64,000 bases of DNA from assembly GCA_017546665.1 (NCBI GenBank), contig JAFYSE010000039.1, positions 21,065 to 85,064 on the forward strand, read 5' to 3'. The notes under the pieces were generated by a model. It worked only from the letters and a program-made list of their open reading frames with translations, was not told the DNA's origin and did not search any database. The translations under genes and the position numbers were made by a program. This document shows, one piece after another, positions 33,586 to 43,251 of this stretch (within the stretch, counting starts at the first letter, position 1; each line of letters begins with the position of its first letter). Source of the stretch: Clostridia bacterium. Lineage in GTDB: Bacteria; Bacillota; Clostridia; Oscillospirales; Acutalibacteraceae.

Positions 33586-33614
33586 TTGTATTTGTAAATT
33601 TAATATGATATAAT
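33586..33614 (+). promoter_or_regulatory. SigA-type promoter of tig
   Basis: TTGTAT (33586-33591), 17-base spacer, TATAAT (33609-33614), leaving a leader of about 55 bases before the trigger factor start. Confidence 0.65.
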
Positions 33615-33675
33615 ATCGTGAATATTGCGGTTAATTAAAATGCAGTAAAACAATAATATTCAGGAGGAATATTTG

Positions 33676-35001
33676 ATGTTAAAGTCAACAAACAATGTAG
33701 AAACAAATGTCTACGAACTTGAAATCACTGTAGATGGTGAAAAATTTGAGGCTGCTGTTCAGAAGGCATATCTCAAGGAAAGAAAGAATATCACTATCAA
33801 GGGCTTCAGAAAGGGTAAGGCTCCAAGAAACTTCATCGAAAAGATGTATGGTGAAGGCGTTTTCTATGAAGATGCTCTCGAACTTCTTTATCCAGAAGTT
33901 GTAAGTGAAGCAATTCTCGAGTCAAAGCTTGAGGTTGTTGGTTCTCCTTATGACCTTGAAGTACCTGAAATCGGCAAAGATGGTGTTGTATTAAAGCTTA
34001 AAGTTGCTGTTAAGCCAGAAGTTAAACTTGGTGACTATAAAGGACTTAAAGCAACAAGACCTGCATGTAAAGTTTCAGCAGCTGAAGTAAAAGCTGAACT
34101 CGCTAAAATGCAGGAACAGAACTCAAGAATGATTAGCGTTGACAACAGAGCAGTAAAGAAGAATGATACAGCAGTTATCGACTTTGAAGGCTTTGTTGAT
34201 GGTGTTGCATTTGATGGTGGTAAAGCAGAAAACTACGACCTTGTAATTGGTAGTGGCTCATTCATTCCAGGCTTTGAAGACCAGATTATCGGTCACAAAG
34301 TAGGTGAGGAATTTGATGTAAATGTTACATTCCCTGCAGAATATCAGGAAAATCTTGCATCAAAGGATGCTGTTTTCAAGATTAAGCTTCACGAAATCAA
34401 GGTTAAGGAACTTCCTGCTCTTGACGATGAATTTGCAAAAGATGTTAGCGAATTTGATACTCTTGATGAACTTAAAAAGAGTGTAAAGGCACAGCTTGAA
34501 GATGCAAAGAAAGCTGACGCTGACAATAAAGTTGTAAACGACCTTCTTGAAGAAGTAGTTAAGGGAATCGAAGTTGAAATTCCTGCAGTTATGATTGAAG
34601 AAGAAATTGATAACATCGTTAATAACTTCAATTATAGACTTCAGTCACAGGGTCTTGACCTTAATACATACCTTTCATATACAGGTATGGAAATGGCTGC
34701 ATTCAGAGATGGCTACAAAGAAAACGCTGAAGCTCAGGTTAAACTTAGTCTTGCTATTGAAGCAATCGTTAAGGCAGAAGGCATTGAAGCAACAGAAGAT
34801 GAAGTTAATGCTGAATATGAAAACCTTGCGAAGACATACGGTATGGATGTTGAAGCAGTTAAAAAGGCAATTCCTGCTGAGTCACTTGCTGGCGATATCA
34901 AGTCAAAGAAAGCAATTGATTTTGTAAAAGACAATGCAAAGATTGCAGACGAAAAAGCTCCTGCTAAGAAAACAACAAAGAAAGCAGAAGACGCTGAATA
35001 A
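33676..35001 (+). CDS. tig: trigger factor chaperone/PPIase
   Basis: 441 residues. N-terminal ribosome-binding domain with the GFRKGKAPRNFIEKMYG signature (Bacillus/E. coli GFRxGK), FKBP-type isomerase domain (about 155-240; DTAVIDFEGFVDGVAFDGG, FIPGFEDQIIGHKVGEEF) and a helical C-terminal arm, ending in a lysine-rich tail. It binds nascent chains at the ribosome exit. AGGAGGAA is 8 bases from ATG 33676; the TTG at 33673 is less suited. Order tig-clpP-clpX is the common Firmicute arrangement. Confidence 0.97.
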   Translation: MLKSTNNVETNVYELEITVDGEKFEAAVQKAYLKERKNITIKGFRKGKAPRNFIEKMYGEGVFYEDALELLYPEVVSEAILESKLEVVGSPYDLEVPEIGKDGVVLKLKVAVKPEVKLGDYKGLKATRPACKVSAAEVKAELAKMQEQNSRMISVDNRAVKKNDTAVIDFEGFVDGVAFDGGKAENYDLVIGSGSFIPGFEDQIIGHKVGEEFDVNVTFPAEYQENLASKDAVFKIKLHEIKVKELPALDDEFAKDVSEFDTLDELKKSVKAQLEDAKKADADNKVVNDLLEEVVKGIEVEIPAVMIEEEIDNIVNNFNYRLQSQGLDLNTYLSYTGMEMAAFRDGYKENAEAQVKLSLAIEAIVKAEGIEATEDEVNAEYENLAKTYGMDVEAVKKAIPAESLAGDIKSKKAIDFVKDNAKIADEKAPAKKTTKKAEDAE

Positions 35002-35023
35002 GAATTTATATGTTTAAGTGTTG

Positions 35024-35057
35024 AAGAATTGTCCAATAATTAAAAGGACAATTCTTT
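35024..35057 (+). terminator. stem-loop between tig and clpP
   Basis: AAGAATTGTCC (35024-35034) pairs with GGACAATTCTT (35046-35056). The flank is TTAAT rather than a full T run, so partial termination or attenuation is likely and would lower clpP-clpX relative to tig. Confidence 0.65.
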
Positions 35058-35097
35058 AATGCTTTTCACAATGTTATTGAACGGAGGTAATATTATT

Positions 35098-35679
35098 ATG
35101 GCACTTGTACCATATGTTGTTGAACAAACAAACAGAGGGGAAAGACAGTACGATATTTTTTCAAGACTTTTAAACGACAGAATTATCGTTTTGTCAGATG
35201 AAGTTAATGATGCAACTGCATCTTTGGTAGTAGCACAGTTGCTTTATCTTGAGGGACAGGATAGCGAAAAAGATATTAGCCTTTATATTAATAGTCCTGG
35301 TGGCTCTGTGTCTGCCGGGCTTGCGATCTACGATACAATGCAGTACATTAAATGTGATGTATCAACTATTTGTATGGGTATGGCTGCAAGTATGGGAGCA
35401 TTTTTGCTTTCATCAGGTGCAAAAGGAAAAAGATATGCTCTTCCTAATAGTGAAATTATGATTCATCAGCCTTTGGGTGGTGCTCAGGGTCAGGCAAGTG
35501 ATATTAAAATTGCTGCTGAGCATATTCTCAGAACAAGAGAAAAACTCAATAAAATCCTTGCTGAAAACACAGGTAAGCCTATTGAACAGATTGCCCTCGA
35601 TACAGAAAGAGATAATTGGCTCTCTGCACAGGAAGCTATGGATTATGGTATTGTTGATAAGGTTTTTTATAAGAGATAA
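35098..35679 (+). CDS. clpP: ATP-dependent Clp protease proteolytic subunit
   Basis: 193 residues, standard length. Serine protease triad: Ser in [11 protein letters not shown], His in IMIHQPLGG and Asp in [10 protein letters not shown]. The oxyanion and handle segments ([18 protein letters not shown]) are intact. Start ATG 35098 follows GGAGG; the frame is open upstream but the family N-terminus ([22 protein letters not shown]) fixes the start. Partners with ClpX encoded next door. Confidence 0.98.
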   Translation: MALVPYVVEQTNRGERQYDIFSRLLNDRIIVLSDEVNDATASLVVAQLLYLEGQDSEKDISLYINSPGGSVSAGLAIYDTMQYIKCDVSTICMGMAASMGAFLLSSGAKGKRYALPNSEIMIHQPLGGAQGQASDIKIAAEHILRTREKLNKILAENTGKPIEQIALDTERDNWLSAQEAMDYGIVDKVFYKR

Positions 35680-35695
35680 TCTTTAAGGAGTCATT

Positions 35696-37003
35696 ATGGC
35701 AAGAGATAACGATAAAAATGTAAGATGCTCTTTTTGTGGTAAAACTCAGGAACAGGTAGATAAACTTATTGCAGGGCCTGGTGTTTATATCTGTGACGAG
35801 TGTATTGAACTTTGCATGGGTATAATTGATGAGAATGCAGAGCATACACATAAGCATCAAGGCAAAAAAGTGAGACTTGAAGAAAAGGCTTTACCAAAAC
35901 CGCAGGAAATCAAAGCGAAACTTGATGAATATGTAGTTGGTCAGGATGCAACGAAAAAAGCGTTGAGCGTTGCTGTTTATAATCACTACAAAAGAATGTA
36001 TCATGGCTCAGATGATGGTGTTGAAATTCAAAAGAGTAATGTTGTGCTTTTAGGACCAACCGGTGTTGGTAAAACAGTACTTGCACAGACTCTTGCGAAG
36101 ATTATTGATGTGCCATTTGCTATTGCAGATGCTACAACTCTTACTGAGGCAGGTTATGTTGGTGAAGATGTTGAGAACATTCTTTTAAGACTTATCCAGG
36201 CTGCAGATTTTGACATTGAAAAAGCAGAATGTGGCATTATCTATGTTGATGAAATTGATAAGATTGCCCGCAAGAGTGAAAACCCATCAATTACGCGAGA
36301 TGTAAGCGGTGAGGGTGTTCAACAAGCACTTCTTAAAATTCTTGAAGGAACAGTTTCCAATGTTCCACCTCAGGGTGGCAGAAAACATCCACAACAGGAA
36401 TTTATTCAGATTGATACATCTAATATTTTGTTCATCTGTGGTGGTGCTTTTGACGGAATTGAGAAAATCGTTGAAAAACGTGCAGGTAATTCAGGGCTTG
36501 GATTTGGTGCTGATATTAAGAATAAAGCTCAGTTTGAGGAAGAAGATGTTTATTCAAAGGTTATTGCACAAGACCTTGTTAAGTATGGTTTGATACCTGA
36601 ACTTGTTGGCCGTGTTCCTGTTATAACTGCTTTGAAACAGCTTTCAAAGGAAGATTTGATTAGAATTCTTTCCGAGCCTAAAAATGCATTGTTGAAGCAG
36701 TTTAAGGCATTGTTCAATATGGATGATGTTGAGTTGGAATTTACTGATGATGCATTGAATGCTATTGCTGAGCTTACAATAGAAAAGAAAACGGGTGCAC
36801 GTGGTCTTCGCGGTATAATGGAAAATGTTCTTATGAATGTTATGTACGAAACTCCATCTGACCATACAATTTCAAAAGTTATCATTACAAAAGAGTGTGT
36901 AATTGATGGTGTTACACCTGAAATTATACGTGATGATAGTAGAAAACCCAATGTTTTATTGTCAAAAAAACTCAATAAAACGAATTCAAAAAAAGCAATA
37001 TAA
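35696..37003 (+). CDS. clpX: ClpX ATPase subunit
   Basis: 435 residues. N-terminal C4 zinc finger ([19 protein letters not shown]), AAA+ module with Walker A GPTGVGKT, Walker [12 protein letters not shown], the IGF-type ClpP-binding loop region replaced here by the [10 protein letters not shown] stretch, and sensor 2 [12 protein letters not shown]. It unfolds proteins for ClpP. Starts 16 bases after clpP with AAGGAG. Confidence 0.98.
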   Translation: MARDNDKNVRCSFCGKTQEQVDKLIAGPGVYICDECIELCMGIIDENAEHTHKHQGKKVRLEEKALPKPQEIKAKLDEYVVGQDATKKALSVAVYNHYKRMYHGSDDGVEIQKSNVVLLGPTGVGKTVLAQTLAKIIDVPFAIADATTLTEAGYVGEDVENILLRLIQAADFDIEKAECGIIYVDEIDKIARKSENPSITRDVSGEGVQQALLKILEGTVSNVPPQGGRKHPQQEFIQIDTSNILFICGGAFDGIEKIVEKRAGNSGLGFGADIKNKAQFEEEDVYSKVIAQDLVKYGLIPELVGRVPVITALKQLSKEDLIRILSEPKNALLKQFKALFNMDDVELEFTDDALNAIAELTIEKKTGARGLRGIMENVLMNVMYETPSDHTISKVIITKECVIDGVTPEIIRDDSRKPNVLLSKKLNKTNSKKAI

Positions 37004-37009
37004 ATATAG

Positions 37010-37031
37010 AAGCCACGGGAAACCGTGGCTT
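37010..37031 (+). terminator. stem-loop after clpX
   Basis: AAGCCACGG (37010-37018) pairs with CCGTGGCTT (37023-37031) with a GAAA tetraloop. The following GTAATTT is a weak T tract, so some read-through into the transporter gene is possible. Confidence 0.7.
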
Positions 37032-37051
37032 GTAATTTAGGGTGAGTACAT

Positions 37052-37939
37052 ATGAAAACAAAATTTAAATCCACAGTTCTCCTTTTTCTAACTGCAATGA
37101 TATGGGGCTTCGCATTTGTTGCACAACGAGTTGGGGCAGAATTTGTAGGGGCATTCACTTTTAACGGAATTAGATTCTTCCTTGGTTTTTTCTCTTTAAT
37201 TCCTGTAATTTTGATTTTTGAAAAAGATAAATTTAATTTAGAAAGCTTTAAAAAGACATTTTTGCCCGGACTTTTAGCAGGTGTTGTTCTGTTTATTGCA
37301 TCCACATTGCAACAATATGGGGTTGAAATAACTCAAAGTGCAGGTAAAGCAGGATTTCTAACAGGTCTTTATACTGTTTTAGTTCCTTTGATGAGATTTG
37401 TTATGGGTAAAAAAACAAGTGTTTTAACTTTCGTTGGTGCGGTGTTTGCAGTTTGTGGACTTTTCCTTTTGTGTATGACAGGAAATGATATTTCATTCGG
37501 AATAGGGGATATTGTACTTATTATTGGTGCATTTTTCTGGGCAGGTCATATTCTTGTTGTGGACAAGCATGTCAACAATATCAGTCCACTTAAATTCAGT
37601 TTGGTACAATTTTTCGTTTGTGGATTATTGAGCATTGTTTGTGCATTAATTCTTGAAGATATAAGTATTGTTGCAATCAAGAGTGCAGGAATACCAATCC
37701 TTTATGGTGGAATAATGTCCGTTGGTGTTGCTTACACCTGTCAAATTCTTGGTCAGAGGGATGCTGACCCTACTTTTGCATCCATTGTATTTTCCACAGA
37801 GTCTGTTTTTAGTGCGATAGGTGGAGCATTGCTTCTTAATGAGATTATGTCCGGTAGAGGATATTTAGGCTGCGTACTCATTTTTATAGGAATTGTTTTA
37901 TCACAATTAAATATTAAAACCTTAAAAAAGAGTAAGTGA
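37052..37939 (+). CDS. EamA/DMT family transporter
   Basis: 295 residues, ten predicted membrane helices in two homologous EamA halves: first half begins LLFLTAMIWGFAFVAQRVG, second half LIIGAFFWAGHILVVDK. The segment GGALLLNEIMSGRGYLGCVLIFIGIVL near the end is typical. Members export amino acids, sugars or other metabolites; the substrate cannot be predicted. AGGGTGAG lies upstream of ATG 37052. Confidence 0.92.
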   Translation: MKTKFKSTVLLFLTAMIWGFAFVAQRVGAEFVGAFTFNGIRFFLGFFSLIPVILIFEKDKFNLESFKKTFLPGLLAGVVLFIASTLQQYGVEITQSAGKAGFLTGLYTVLVPLMRFVMGKKTSVLTFVGAVFAVCGLFLLCMTGNDISFGIGDIVLIIGAFFWAGHILVVDKHVNNISPLKFSLVQFFVCGLLSIVCALILEDISIVAIKSAGIPILYGGIMSVGVAYTCQILGQRDADPTFASIVFSTESVFSAIGGALLLNEIMSGRGYLGCVLIFIGIVLSQLNIKTLKKSK

Positions 37940-37978
37940 TATAAAAATGACACTTTTATTACAGATTTTTGCTATATA

Positions 37979-38007
37979 TTGACAAATAATATAGTATTAA
38001 GTAAAAT
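37979..38007 (+). promoter_or_regulatory. SigA-type promoter of the sugar transferase gene
   Basis: TTGACA (37979-37984), 17-base spacer, TAAAAT (38002-38007), 37 bases before ATG 38045. Confidence 0.7.
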
Positions 38008-38044
38008 TACCTTATAAAATATAATACCTTTTTTGGGGGTAATT

Positions 38045-39412
38045 ATGAACATTTTACATCTTGTACAAAAAACGATTGTTTTCTTAATGAAATCTCTTTT
38101 ATATTTTTCATTAGCATTAACATTCTTCCTTGTGTTTGGAACAGAAAACTCTTGGATTCTTCATTTGTCAAGAACAACAGGTGTTACTCTTGTTACATTC
38201 TGTGTTGTTGAAATTGCACTTGTATCCGTTTATGGAGGATACGCGATTGGACGATTAAAGAGTAAACCTATTATTACGTCTCTCTCTTTAGCTACAATAG
38301 TTACAGATTTGGTAACTCATTTGCAATTGTGCATTATGAATGTTAATGAGAATAATAATGACCACTTTGTATATGAATCACCTCATTTGCTTGTTCTTGT
38401 AATGGTTATTCAGGTGGCTCTGATTATTTTGTTAACATATTTTGGACAGTGGGTATATTTCTCTATTAACCCACCTGAAAAATGTTGTGTTATAACAAGC
38501 TCTGTTGAGTCACTCAACAACATTATGCCAAAAATATTGCGTTACAAAAAGCAGTATAATGTTATTGATATGGTTCATTATACTAATGAGAATATCTTTG
38601 ATATAATAAACAGAAACGATACAATATTTTTGTATGATGTTCCATCTAATTACAGAGTTTTATTCTCTGAATACTGCTATTCAAAAACAAAGAATATCTA
38701 CTTCAATTTTGAAATGACAGATATTGTTACTTTGGGTGCGAAAACTGCAGTGCTTGATGATAAACCATTGGTATCTGCTGTTCCTCGTGATTTAACATTT
38801 GAACAGCGTCTTGTTAAGAGAATAATGGATGTGGCAATCTCACTTGTGGGACTTATAATTTTGAGCCCTGTAATGTTGGGTACTGCACTTCTTATAAAGC
38901 TTGATGATGGTGGAAAAATATTCTTCCGTCAAAGAAGAGCAACAAAAAACGGTAAACTTTTTGATGTATATAAGTTTAGAACAATGAAGGAAGCTGGAAG
39001 CATAAATCAGTCAGCAAAGACTGATGATGACCGAATTACAAAAGTAGGTAAATATTTACGTAAATTCCGTATTGACGAATTGCCACAGCTTATCAACATT
39101 CTGAAGGGCGAAATGAGTCTTGTTGGTCCTCGTCCGGAAATGGTTGAGAATGTTGACAAATATACAGAGGAATTACCTGAGTTCTCATATCGTTTAAGAG
39201 TTAAAGGCGGACTTACAGGATATGCACAGATTGCAGGTAAATATAACACCTCACCAAAGGATAAGCTTGTTCTTGACCTTATGTACATTGAAAAATATAG
39301 TTTGTGGCTTGACTTTAAATTAATTATGCAGACTGTAACAGTGCTGTTTAGAGCAGGCGACAGTACAAAGGGCTTTGATAAAGAAAAAGATAAATATCAA
39401 TTTACAGAATAA
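38045..39412 (+). CDS. polyprenyl-phosphate sugar-1-phosphate transferase
   Basis: 455 residues. Four N-terminal membrane helices and a CoA-binding-like segment (about 130-230) precede the bacterial sugar transferase domain: FEQRLVKRIMDVAISLVGLI (re-entrant helix), FFRQRRATKNGKLFDVYKFRTM, KFRIDELPQLINILKGEMSLVGPRPE (the DE pair) and YAQIAGKYNTSPKDKL. Such enzymes (WbaP/CpsE/EpsL group) load the first sugar phosphate on undecaprenyl phosphate for capsule or exopolysaccharide. Start ATG 38045 with GGGGGT upstream. It opens a small envelope locus; glycosyltransferases are not beside it. Confidence 0.93.
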   Translation: MNILHLVQKTIVFLMKSLLYFSLALTFFLVFGTENSWILHLSRTTGVTLVTFCVVEIALVSVYGGYAIGRLKSKPIITSLSLATIVTDLVTHLQLCIMNVNENNNDHFVYESPHLLVLVMVIQVALIILLTYFGQWVYFSINPPEKCCVITSSVESLNNIMPKILRYKKQYNVIDMVHYTNENIFDIINRNDTIFLYDVPSNYRVLFSEYCYSKTKNIYFNFEMTDIVTLGAKTAVLDDKPLVSAVPRDLTFEQRLVKRIMDVAISLVGLIILSPVMLGTALLIKLDDGGKIFFRQRRATKNGKLFDVYKFRTMKEAGSINQSAKTDDDRITKVGKYLRKFRIDELPQLINILKGEMSLVGPRPEMVENVDKYTEELPEFSYRLRVKGGLTGYAQIAGKYNTSPKDKLVLDLMYIEKYSLWLDFKLIMQTVTVLFRAGDSTKGFDKEKDKYQFTE

Positions 39413-39440
39413 AGAGTGTTTTAAACACTCTTTTTCTTTT
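39411..39440 (+). terminator. terminator of the sugar transferase gene
   Basis: AAAGAGTGTTT pairs with AAACACTCTTT and is followed by TTCTTTTTTT, directly at the end of the gene. Confidence 0.9.
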
Positions 39441-39446
39441 TTTATG

Positions 39447-39475
39447 TTGTTTATGTATCAATTATGTGGTATAAT
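39447..39475 (+). promoter_or_regulatory. SigA-type promoter of the LCP-like gene
   Basis: TTGTTT (39447-39452), 17-base spacer, TATAAT (39470-39475), 35 bases before the start codon. Confidence 0.55.
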
Positions 39476-39509
39476 AATTAGATAAAATATAGTATTTTAT
39501 GGTGACATA

Positions 39510-40322
39510 ATGAACGATAAAAATATGTTTATAAAAACAAAAGAAAAAAGATTGAAGCCTTTTTTAATAGCATTTGGTGCGTTCTTTTTAATATTACTTT
39601 GTTGTTCCTTTTTTCTTTTTATGCAATCAATAGATTATGATTTTGATAATCTTATTGATAATGATATTACTGAAAATGTGCAAAGCGAAGCAGAGAAACA
39701 AAGTAATGTTTATTCCGTATCTGAATTAAGTGGCAACTCAAACATTTTGTTTGCAGTAAAAGATGAGACAAGTAAAATCACTTTATCATTCTTAGTAATT
39801 ACGGATTTCGATGAAAAGAAGATGCAAATTGAATTCATTGATGATGAAAGTGCAATGACAAGAATGTTTGTGACAGATGGGGAGAAGGGTTTAAAAAATC
39901 TTGTTGCCGGACGTTATAATATTACCGTTGACAGATATGCTATTTTTGATGAAAAGGAGTTCAAAACCTTTTTATCAAAGTTTGATGGAATTACAATAAA
40001 TATTTCGGAGAGAATTGATTATAAGTCTTATGATTTTAACTTGCTTTTAGAACAAGGACAACAAAGTGTATCCGGAGATATTGCGTATAAGCTTTTAAAG
40101 GTTTGTAATAAGGATTCGATGGAGTTAGTTTTATGTGATATTGTAAATTCAGTCTTATCACCCAAATTTGTGGGTAAAGCAGAATCTTTATTCAAGACTT
40201 TTGTTAACTCATCAACAACAGATATTTCCATAGTGGATTATACTGATAAAATTGATAAGTTAGTAATATATGTTAATGCCAACGATAAGTTTAAACCTAC
40301 ACCATATATTGCAGGAGAATAA
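39510..40322 (+). CDS. degenerate LCP (LytR-CpsA-Psr)-like membrane protein
   Basis: 270 residues: one membrane helix at about 17-38 and an outside domain that follows the LCP pattern: NILFAVKDE (where LCPs have NILLxGxD), SFLVITDFDEKKMQIEFI, VDRYAIFDEKEFKTFLSKFDGITINISERIDY and LLLEQGQQSVSGDIAYKLLKV. The key LCP residues are not there: the arginine of SIPRDT is replaced by EFIDDE, and the YxRxR motif is YKLLK. Hence it probably cannot transfer glycopolymers and may be a structural or regulatory relative. The fold assignment comes from pattern comparison only. The next gene begins 3 bases later. Confidence 0.65.
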   Translation: MNDKNMFIKTKEKRLKPFLIAFGAFFLILLCCSFFLFMQSIDYDFDNLIDNDITENVQSEAEKQSNVYSVSELSGNSNILFAVKDETSKITLSFLVITDFDEKKMQIEFIDDESAMTRMFVTDGEKGLKNLVAGRYNITVDRYAIFDEKEFKTFLSKFDGITINISERIDYKSYDFNLLLEQGQQSVSGDIAYKLLKVCNKDSMELVLCDIVNSVLSPKFVGKAESLFKTFVNSSTTDISIVDYTDKIDKLVIYVNANDKFKPTPYIAGE

Positions 40323-40324
40323 TT

Positions 40325-41494
40325 ATGAGAAATCTTAAGTCTTTACTAATTGGAATAGCTATTCTTCTGGGACTGCACGTTGTATTCGGTAATGTTGGTA
40401 GTGTTGTTGATACATTTAAAGCAACTAGTGAGATTCTTGAAGACAGACCAACAGAAGCACAAATAGAGCAATTTGAAACGAAAAAGCAAAATAAATGTTT
40501 TTATTATTATGATAGTTTGACCGAAGATGAGAAAACTGCATATTTAACAATGTACTACGGGTTTGTTGAGTATGATGAGTCAATAAGAATGAAATTAGAA
40601 GAAGACCAGATAAAAGACATTTTTACAGCAGTTTTATATGACAATTCGGATGTTTTTTGGGTCGATTATAGATATGACTACATTGTTTACAGTAATTCAG
40701 TAGCTCTTTCTCCAACATATCGCCTGACAGAAGATGAAGTTAATACTATGAAGGATAGTGTTGATGATAAAATTGACGAGATTATGTTGGAGGTTAACAA
40801 ACTAGATACAGACTACGAAAAAGAGCTATATATTCATGATTATATTATTGAAAATACAGAATACGATATTGAAACACTCAACGATTTAGGAAATACGGTT
40901 TATAGTGTTCTTGTTTCCGGAAAATCTATATGTGAGGGTTATTCAAGAGCTACGAAGGTTCTTTTAGATGAGGCAGGAATAGAAAATTATCTAGTAACAG
41001 GTGATGCTGAGTCTGATGGAGAAATAGCAGCACATATGTGGAATGTTGTGAATATTGACGGTGAGAATTATTATCTTGATGTTACGTGGGATGATTTAAA
41101 TGATGATTTTGACACAGTTTATTTCTATTTTAATGTGACAGATGAGTATTTGTCCCGTGACCACTATAATATAAACCCACAAAATAATAATTGTAATTCA
41201 ACTAAGTATAATTATTTTGTGAAAGAGAATGCTATTGTTTATACATATAAAGGGTATAACAAGCTAATAGACCAAAGTGTTGATGCTTTAATGAATGGTA
41301 ACACAGTTGAATTTTATTTTGTAAATAATTCAGATTATATAAATGCTGTTAAAGATTTGGAAAATGATAACGGATTTTTTAAATATGTTGCTATAGTTGT
41401 TAACAAATCAAAAAGAAAATTAAATAAAAATACAGTCGATTATACTACAGTCGATAATCAAAGTTATTTGTGTATTGCATTTAGAGAAGGATGA
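40325..41494 (+). CDS. membrane-anchored transglutaminase-like protein
   Basis: 389 residues. One N-terminal helix (about 5-24), a helical spacer, then a transglutaminase-like cysteine protease fold with the triad in order: Cys203 (GKSICEGYSRA), His237 (AAHMWNVVNIDG) and Asp252 (YYLDVTWDD). The C-terminal 130 residues show no known domain. Members of this superfamily act as proteases, amidases or cross-linkers. It is outside the cell by its anchor and is co-transcribed with the LCP-like gene (3-base gap). The folate operon starts 5 bases after its stop. The target is not known. Confidence 0.85.
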   Translation: MRNLKSLLIGIAILLGLHVVFGNVGSVVDTFKATSEILEDRPTEAQIEQFETKKQNKCFYYYDSLTEDEKTAYLTMYYGFVEYDESIRMKLEEDQIKDIFTAVLYDNSDVFWVDYRYDYIVYSNSVALSPTYRLTEDEVNTMKDSVDDKIDEIMLEVNKLDTDYEKELYIHDYIIENTEYDIETLNDLGNTVYSVLVSGKSICEGYSRATKVLLDEAGIENYLVTGDAESDGEIAAHMWNVVNIDGENYYLDVTWDDLNDDFDTVYFYFNVTDEYLSRDHYNINPQNNNCNSTKYNYFVKENAIVYTYKGYNKLIDQSVDALMNGNTVEFYFVNNSDYINAVKDLENDNGFFKYVAIVVNKSKRKLNKNTVDYTTVDNQSYLCIAFREG

Positions 41495-41499
41495 TATAA

Positions 41500-42063
41500 A
41501 TGGATAAGGAAAGAATTGAACGAGCATTTAGAGAAATTTTAATTGCAATAGGTGAAGACCCAGACAGAGAAGGCTTGGTTGAAACACCAAAAAGAGTTGC
41601 AAATATGTATGAGGAGATTTTTTCGGGACTTACAGAAAACCCCGAAAAGCATCTTAAAATGTTCCATGAAGGACAGAGTGACGAAATTGTTATTGTAAGG
41701 GATATTCCAATGTATTCAATGTGTGAGCATCATTTTTTACCATTTGTGGGGAAAGCACATATTGCATATAGTCCAAACGATGATGGTCTTGTGATTGGAC
41801 TTTCAAAACTTGCGAGAATTGTTAACAGTTATGCTAGACGTCCACAATTACAAGAAAGACTTACTGCACAAATTGCTGATTTTATTGAAAAAGAAATGAG
41901 TCCAAAGGGGGTTGCAGTTGTGATTGAAGCAGAACATCTTTGTATGACAATGCGTGGGATTCGTGCTGCAGGTTCAAAAACACAGACCTCTGCACTTCGT
42001 GGTACTATGAGAAAGGATGCAAGAACAAGAGCCGAAGTTATGACTCTTTTAGGTTTGAAATGA
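41500..42063 (+). CDS. folE: GTP cyclohydrolase I
   Basis: 187 residues. Converts GTP to 7,8-dihydroneopterin triphosphate, the first folate step. Zinc ligands: Cys and His in [14 protein letters not shown] and Cys in [10 protein letters not shown]. The remaining GTP-binding pocket ([23 protein letters not shown]) is intact. It heads the set folE-folP-folB-folK, which has all the pterin steps except the usual missing phosphatase, and shares 4 bases with folP. Confidence 0.98.
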   Translation: MDKERIERAFREILIAIGEDPDREGLVETPKRVANMYEEIFSGLTENPEKHLKMFHEGQSDEIVIVRDIPMYSMCEHHFLPFVGKAHIAYSPNDDGLVIGLSKLARIVNSYARRPQLQERLTAQIADFIEKEMSPKGVAVVIEAEHLCMTMRGIRAAGSKTQTSALRGTMRKDARTRAEVMTLLGLK

Positions 42064-42887
42064 TTTTTTCGGGTAATAATTTTAAGTTTGAATTAGGTAA
42101 AAAGACCTACATAATGGGCATTCTCAATGTGACAAGTGACTCTTTTTATGATGGTGGAGAATACAATTCACCTGAAAAGGCTGTTGCACATGCAAGAAGA
42201 ATGTTAAGCGAAGGTGCTGATATTATTGATATCGGTGCTCATTCAACACGTCCAAATCATACTGTGCTTACTGAAAACGAAGAACTTGAAATTGTAAAAA
42301 ATTATCTTCCTTTAATATATAATGAAACAAACGCTATAATCTCAATTGATACCTTTTATCCTTCTGTTGCTGAATATGCTCTACAGAATGGTGCATCAAT
42401 AATCAATGATGTTAGTGGTGTTTTTAACGAAGATATAGCTAAACTTGTAAAACAATATAACTGTGGATGGGTAATAATGCACACAGGCGGTGGAGATTCG
42501 GCGACAGTACCCGGATATTTAACATCAGTATCTGAAGATGTAAAAGTATTCTTTGACAAAATGTTTAACCAATGTATTAGGTATGGAATAAATAAAAATC
42601 AACTTTGCTTTGATATAGGAATAGGCTTTGGAAAAAGTCAAGAGCATAATATTGATGTTTTAAGAAATATTGAAAAGTTAAAAAGAAAAGATGTGGCATT
42701 GTTAACTGCACTTTCAATGAAAAGAGTAGTAAAAAATACAACAAATACTGAAGGTATAGATTTGTTGTATGGCACCATTTCAGCAAATACACTTGCTGTC
42801 AAGGGTGGGACGGATATTATTCGTGTTCATAACGTAAAAGAAAATGCGATAGCCGTAAAAATGGCAGATGCACTTGTGAGAGGTTAA
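42060..42887 (+). CDS. folP: dihydropteroate synthase
   Basis: 275 residues from ATG 42060, which overlaps the folE stop (ATGA). Condenses dihydropterin diphosphate with p-aminobenzoate; sulfonamide target. Motifs: [51 protein letters not shown], and a C-terminal [22 protein letters not shown]. Pocket and length are ordinary. Confidence 0.97.
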   Translation: MIFSGNNFKFELGKKTYIMGILNVTSDSFYDGGEYNSPEKAVAHARRMLSEGADIIDIGAHSTRPNHTVLTENEELEIVKNYLPLIYNETNAIISIDTFYPSVAEYALQNGASIINDVSGVFNEDIAKLVKQYNCGWVIMHTGGGDSATVPGYLTSVSEDVKVFFDKMFNQCIRYGINKNQLCFDIGIGFGKSQEHNIDVLRNIEKLKRKDVALLTALSMKRVVKNTTNTEGIDLLYGTISANTLAVKGGTDIIRVHNVKENAIAVKMADALVRG

Positions 42888-42888
42888 T

Positions 42889-43251
42889 ATGGATAAAATT
42901 ATTGTTAAAGATTTAAAACTTTTCTGTTATCACGGAGTCAATCCAGAGGAAAAAGTGGATGGACAGAATTTTGTATTTGATATTGAGGTGTTTTTAGACC
43001 TTGATTTGCCTTGTAAAACGGATAATGTGGATGATACAGTTAGTTATGCTAAAATCATAAAAACAGTTCGCAGAGTGGCACAGGATGAAAAGAATGACTT
43101 ACTTGAATATGTTGCACAAAGAGTAGTTGATGCTCTTTTTAATGAGTTTGATAAGATAGAAAAAATAGTCCTCACTCTTAAGAAACCGGAAGCACCAATT
43201 AAAGCAGATTTCGATTACGTTGCAGTGCAAATTGAAAGGGTAAGACAATGA
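42889..43251 (+). CDS. folB: dihydroneopterin aldolase
   Basis: 120 residues. Start DKIIVKDLKLFCYHGVNPEEK and VSYAKIIKTVRRVAQDEKNDLLEYVA are typical of FolB, a ring-shaped aldolase releasing glycolaldehyde from dihydroneopterin. The C-terminus (VVLTLKKPEAPIKADFDYVAV) carries the catalytic lysine region. It starts 1 base after folP and overlaps folK by 4 bases. Confidence 0.96.
   Translation: MDKIIVKDLKLFCYHGVNPEEKVDGQNFVFDIEVFLDLDLPCKTDNVDDTVSYAKIIKTVRRVAQDEKNDLLEYVAQRVVDALFNEFDKIEKIVLTLKKPEAPIKADFDYVAVQIERVRQ

Noticed and set aside
36550-37305. Minus-strand open frame spanning the clpX end and transporter start
   Set aside because: It covers two verified genes in antisense, has no start site and no family features.
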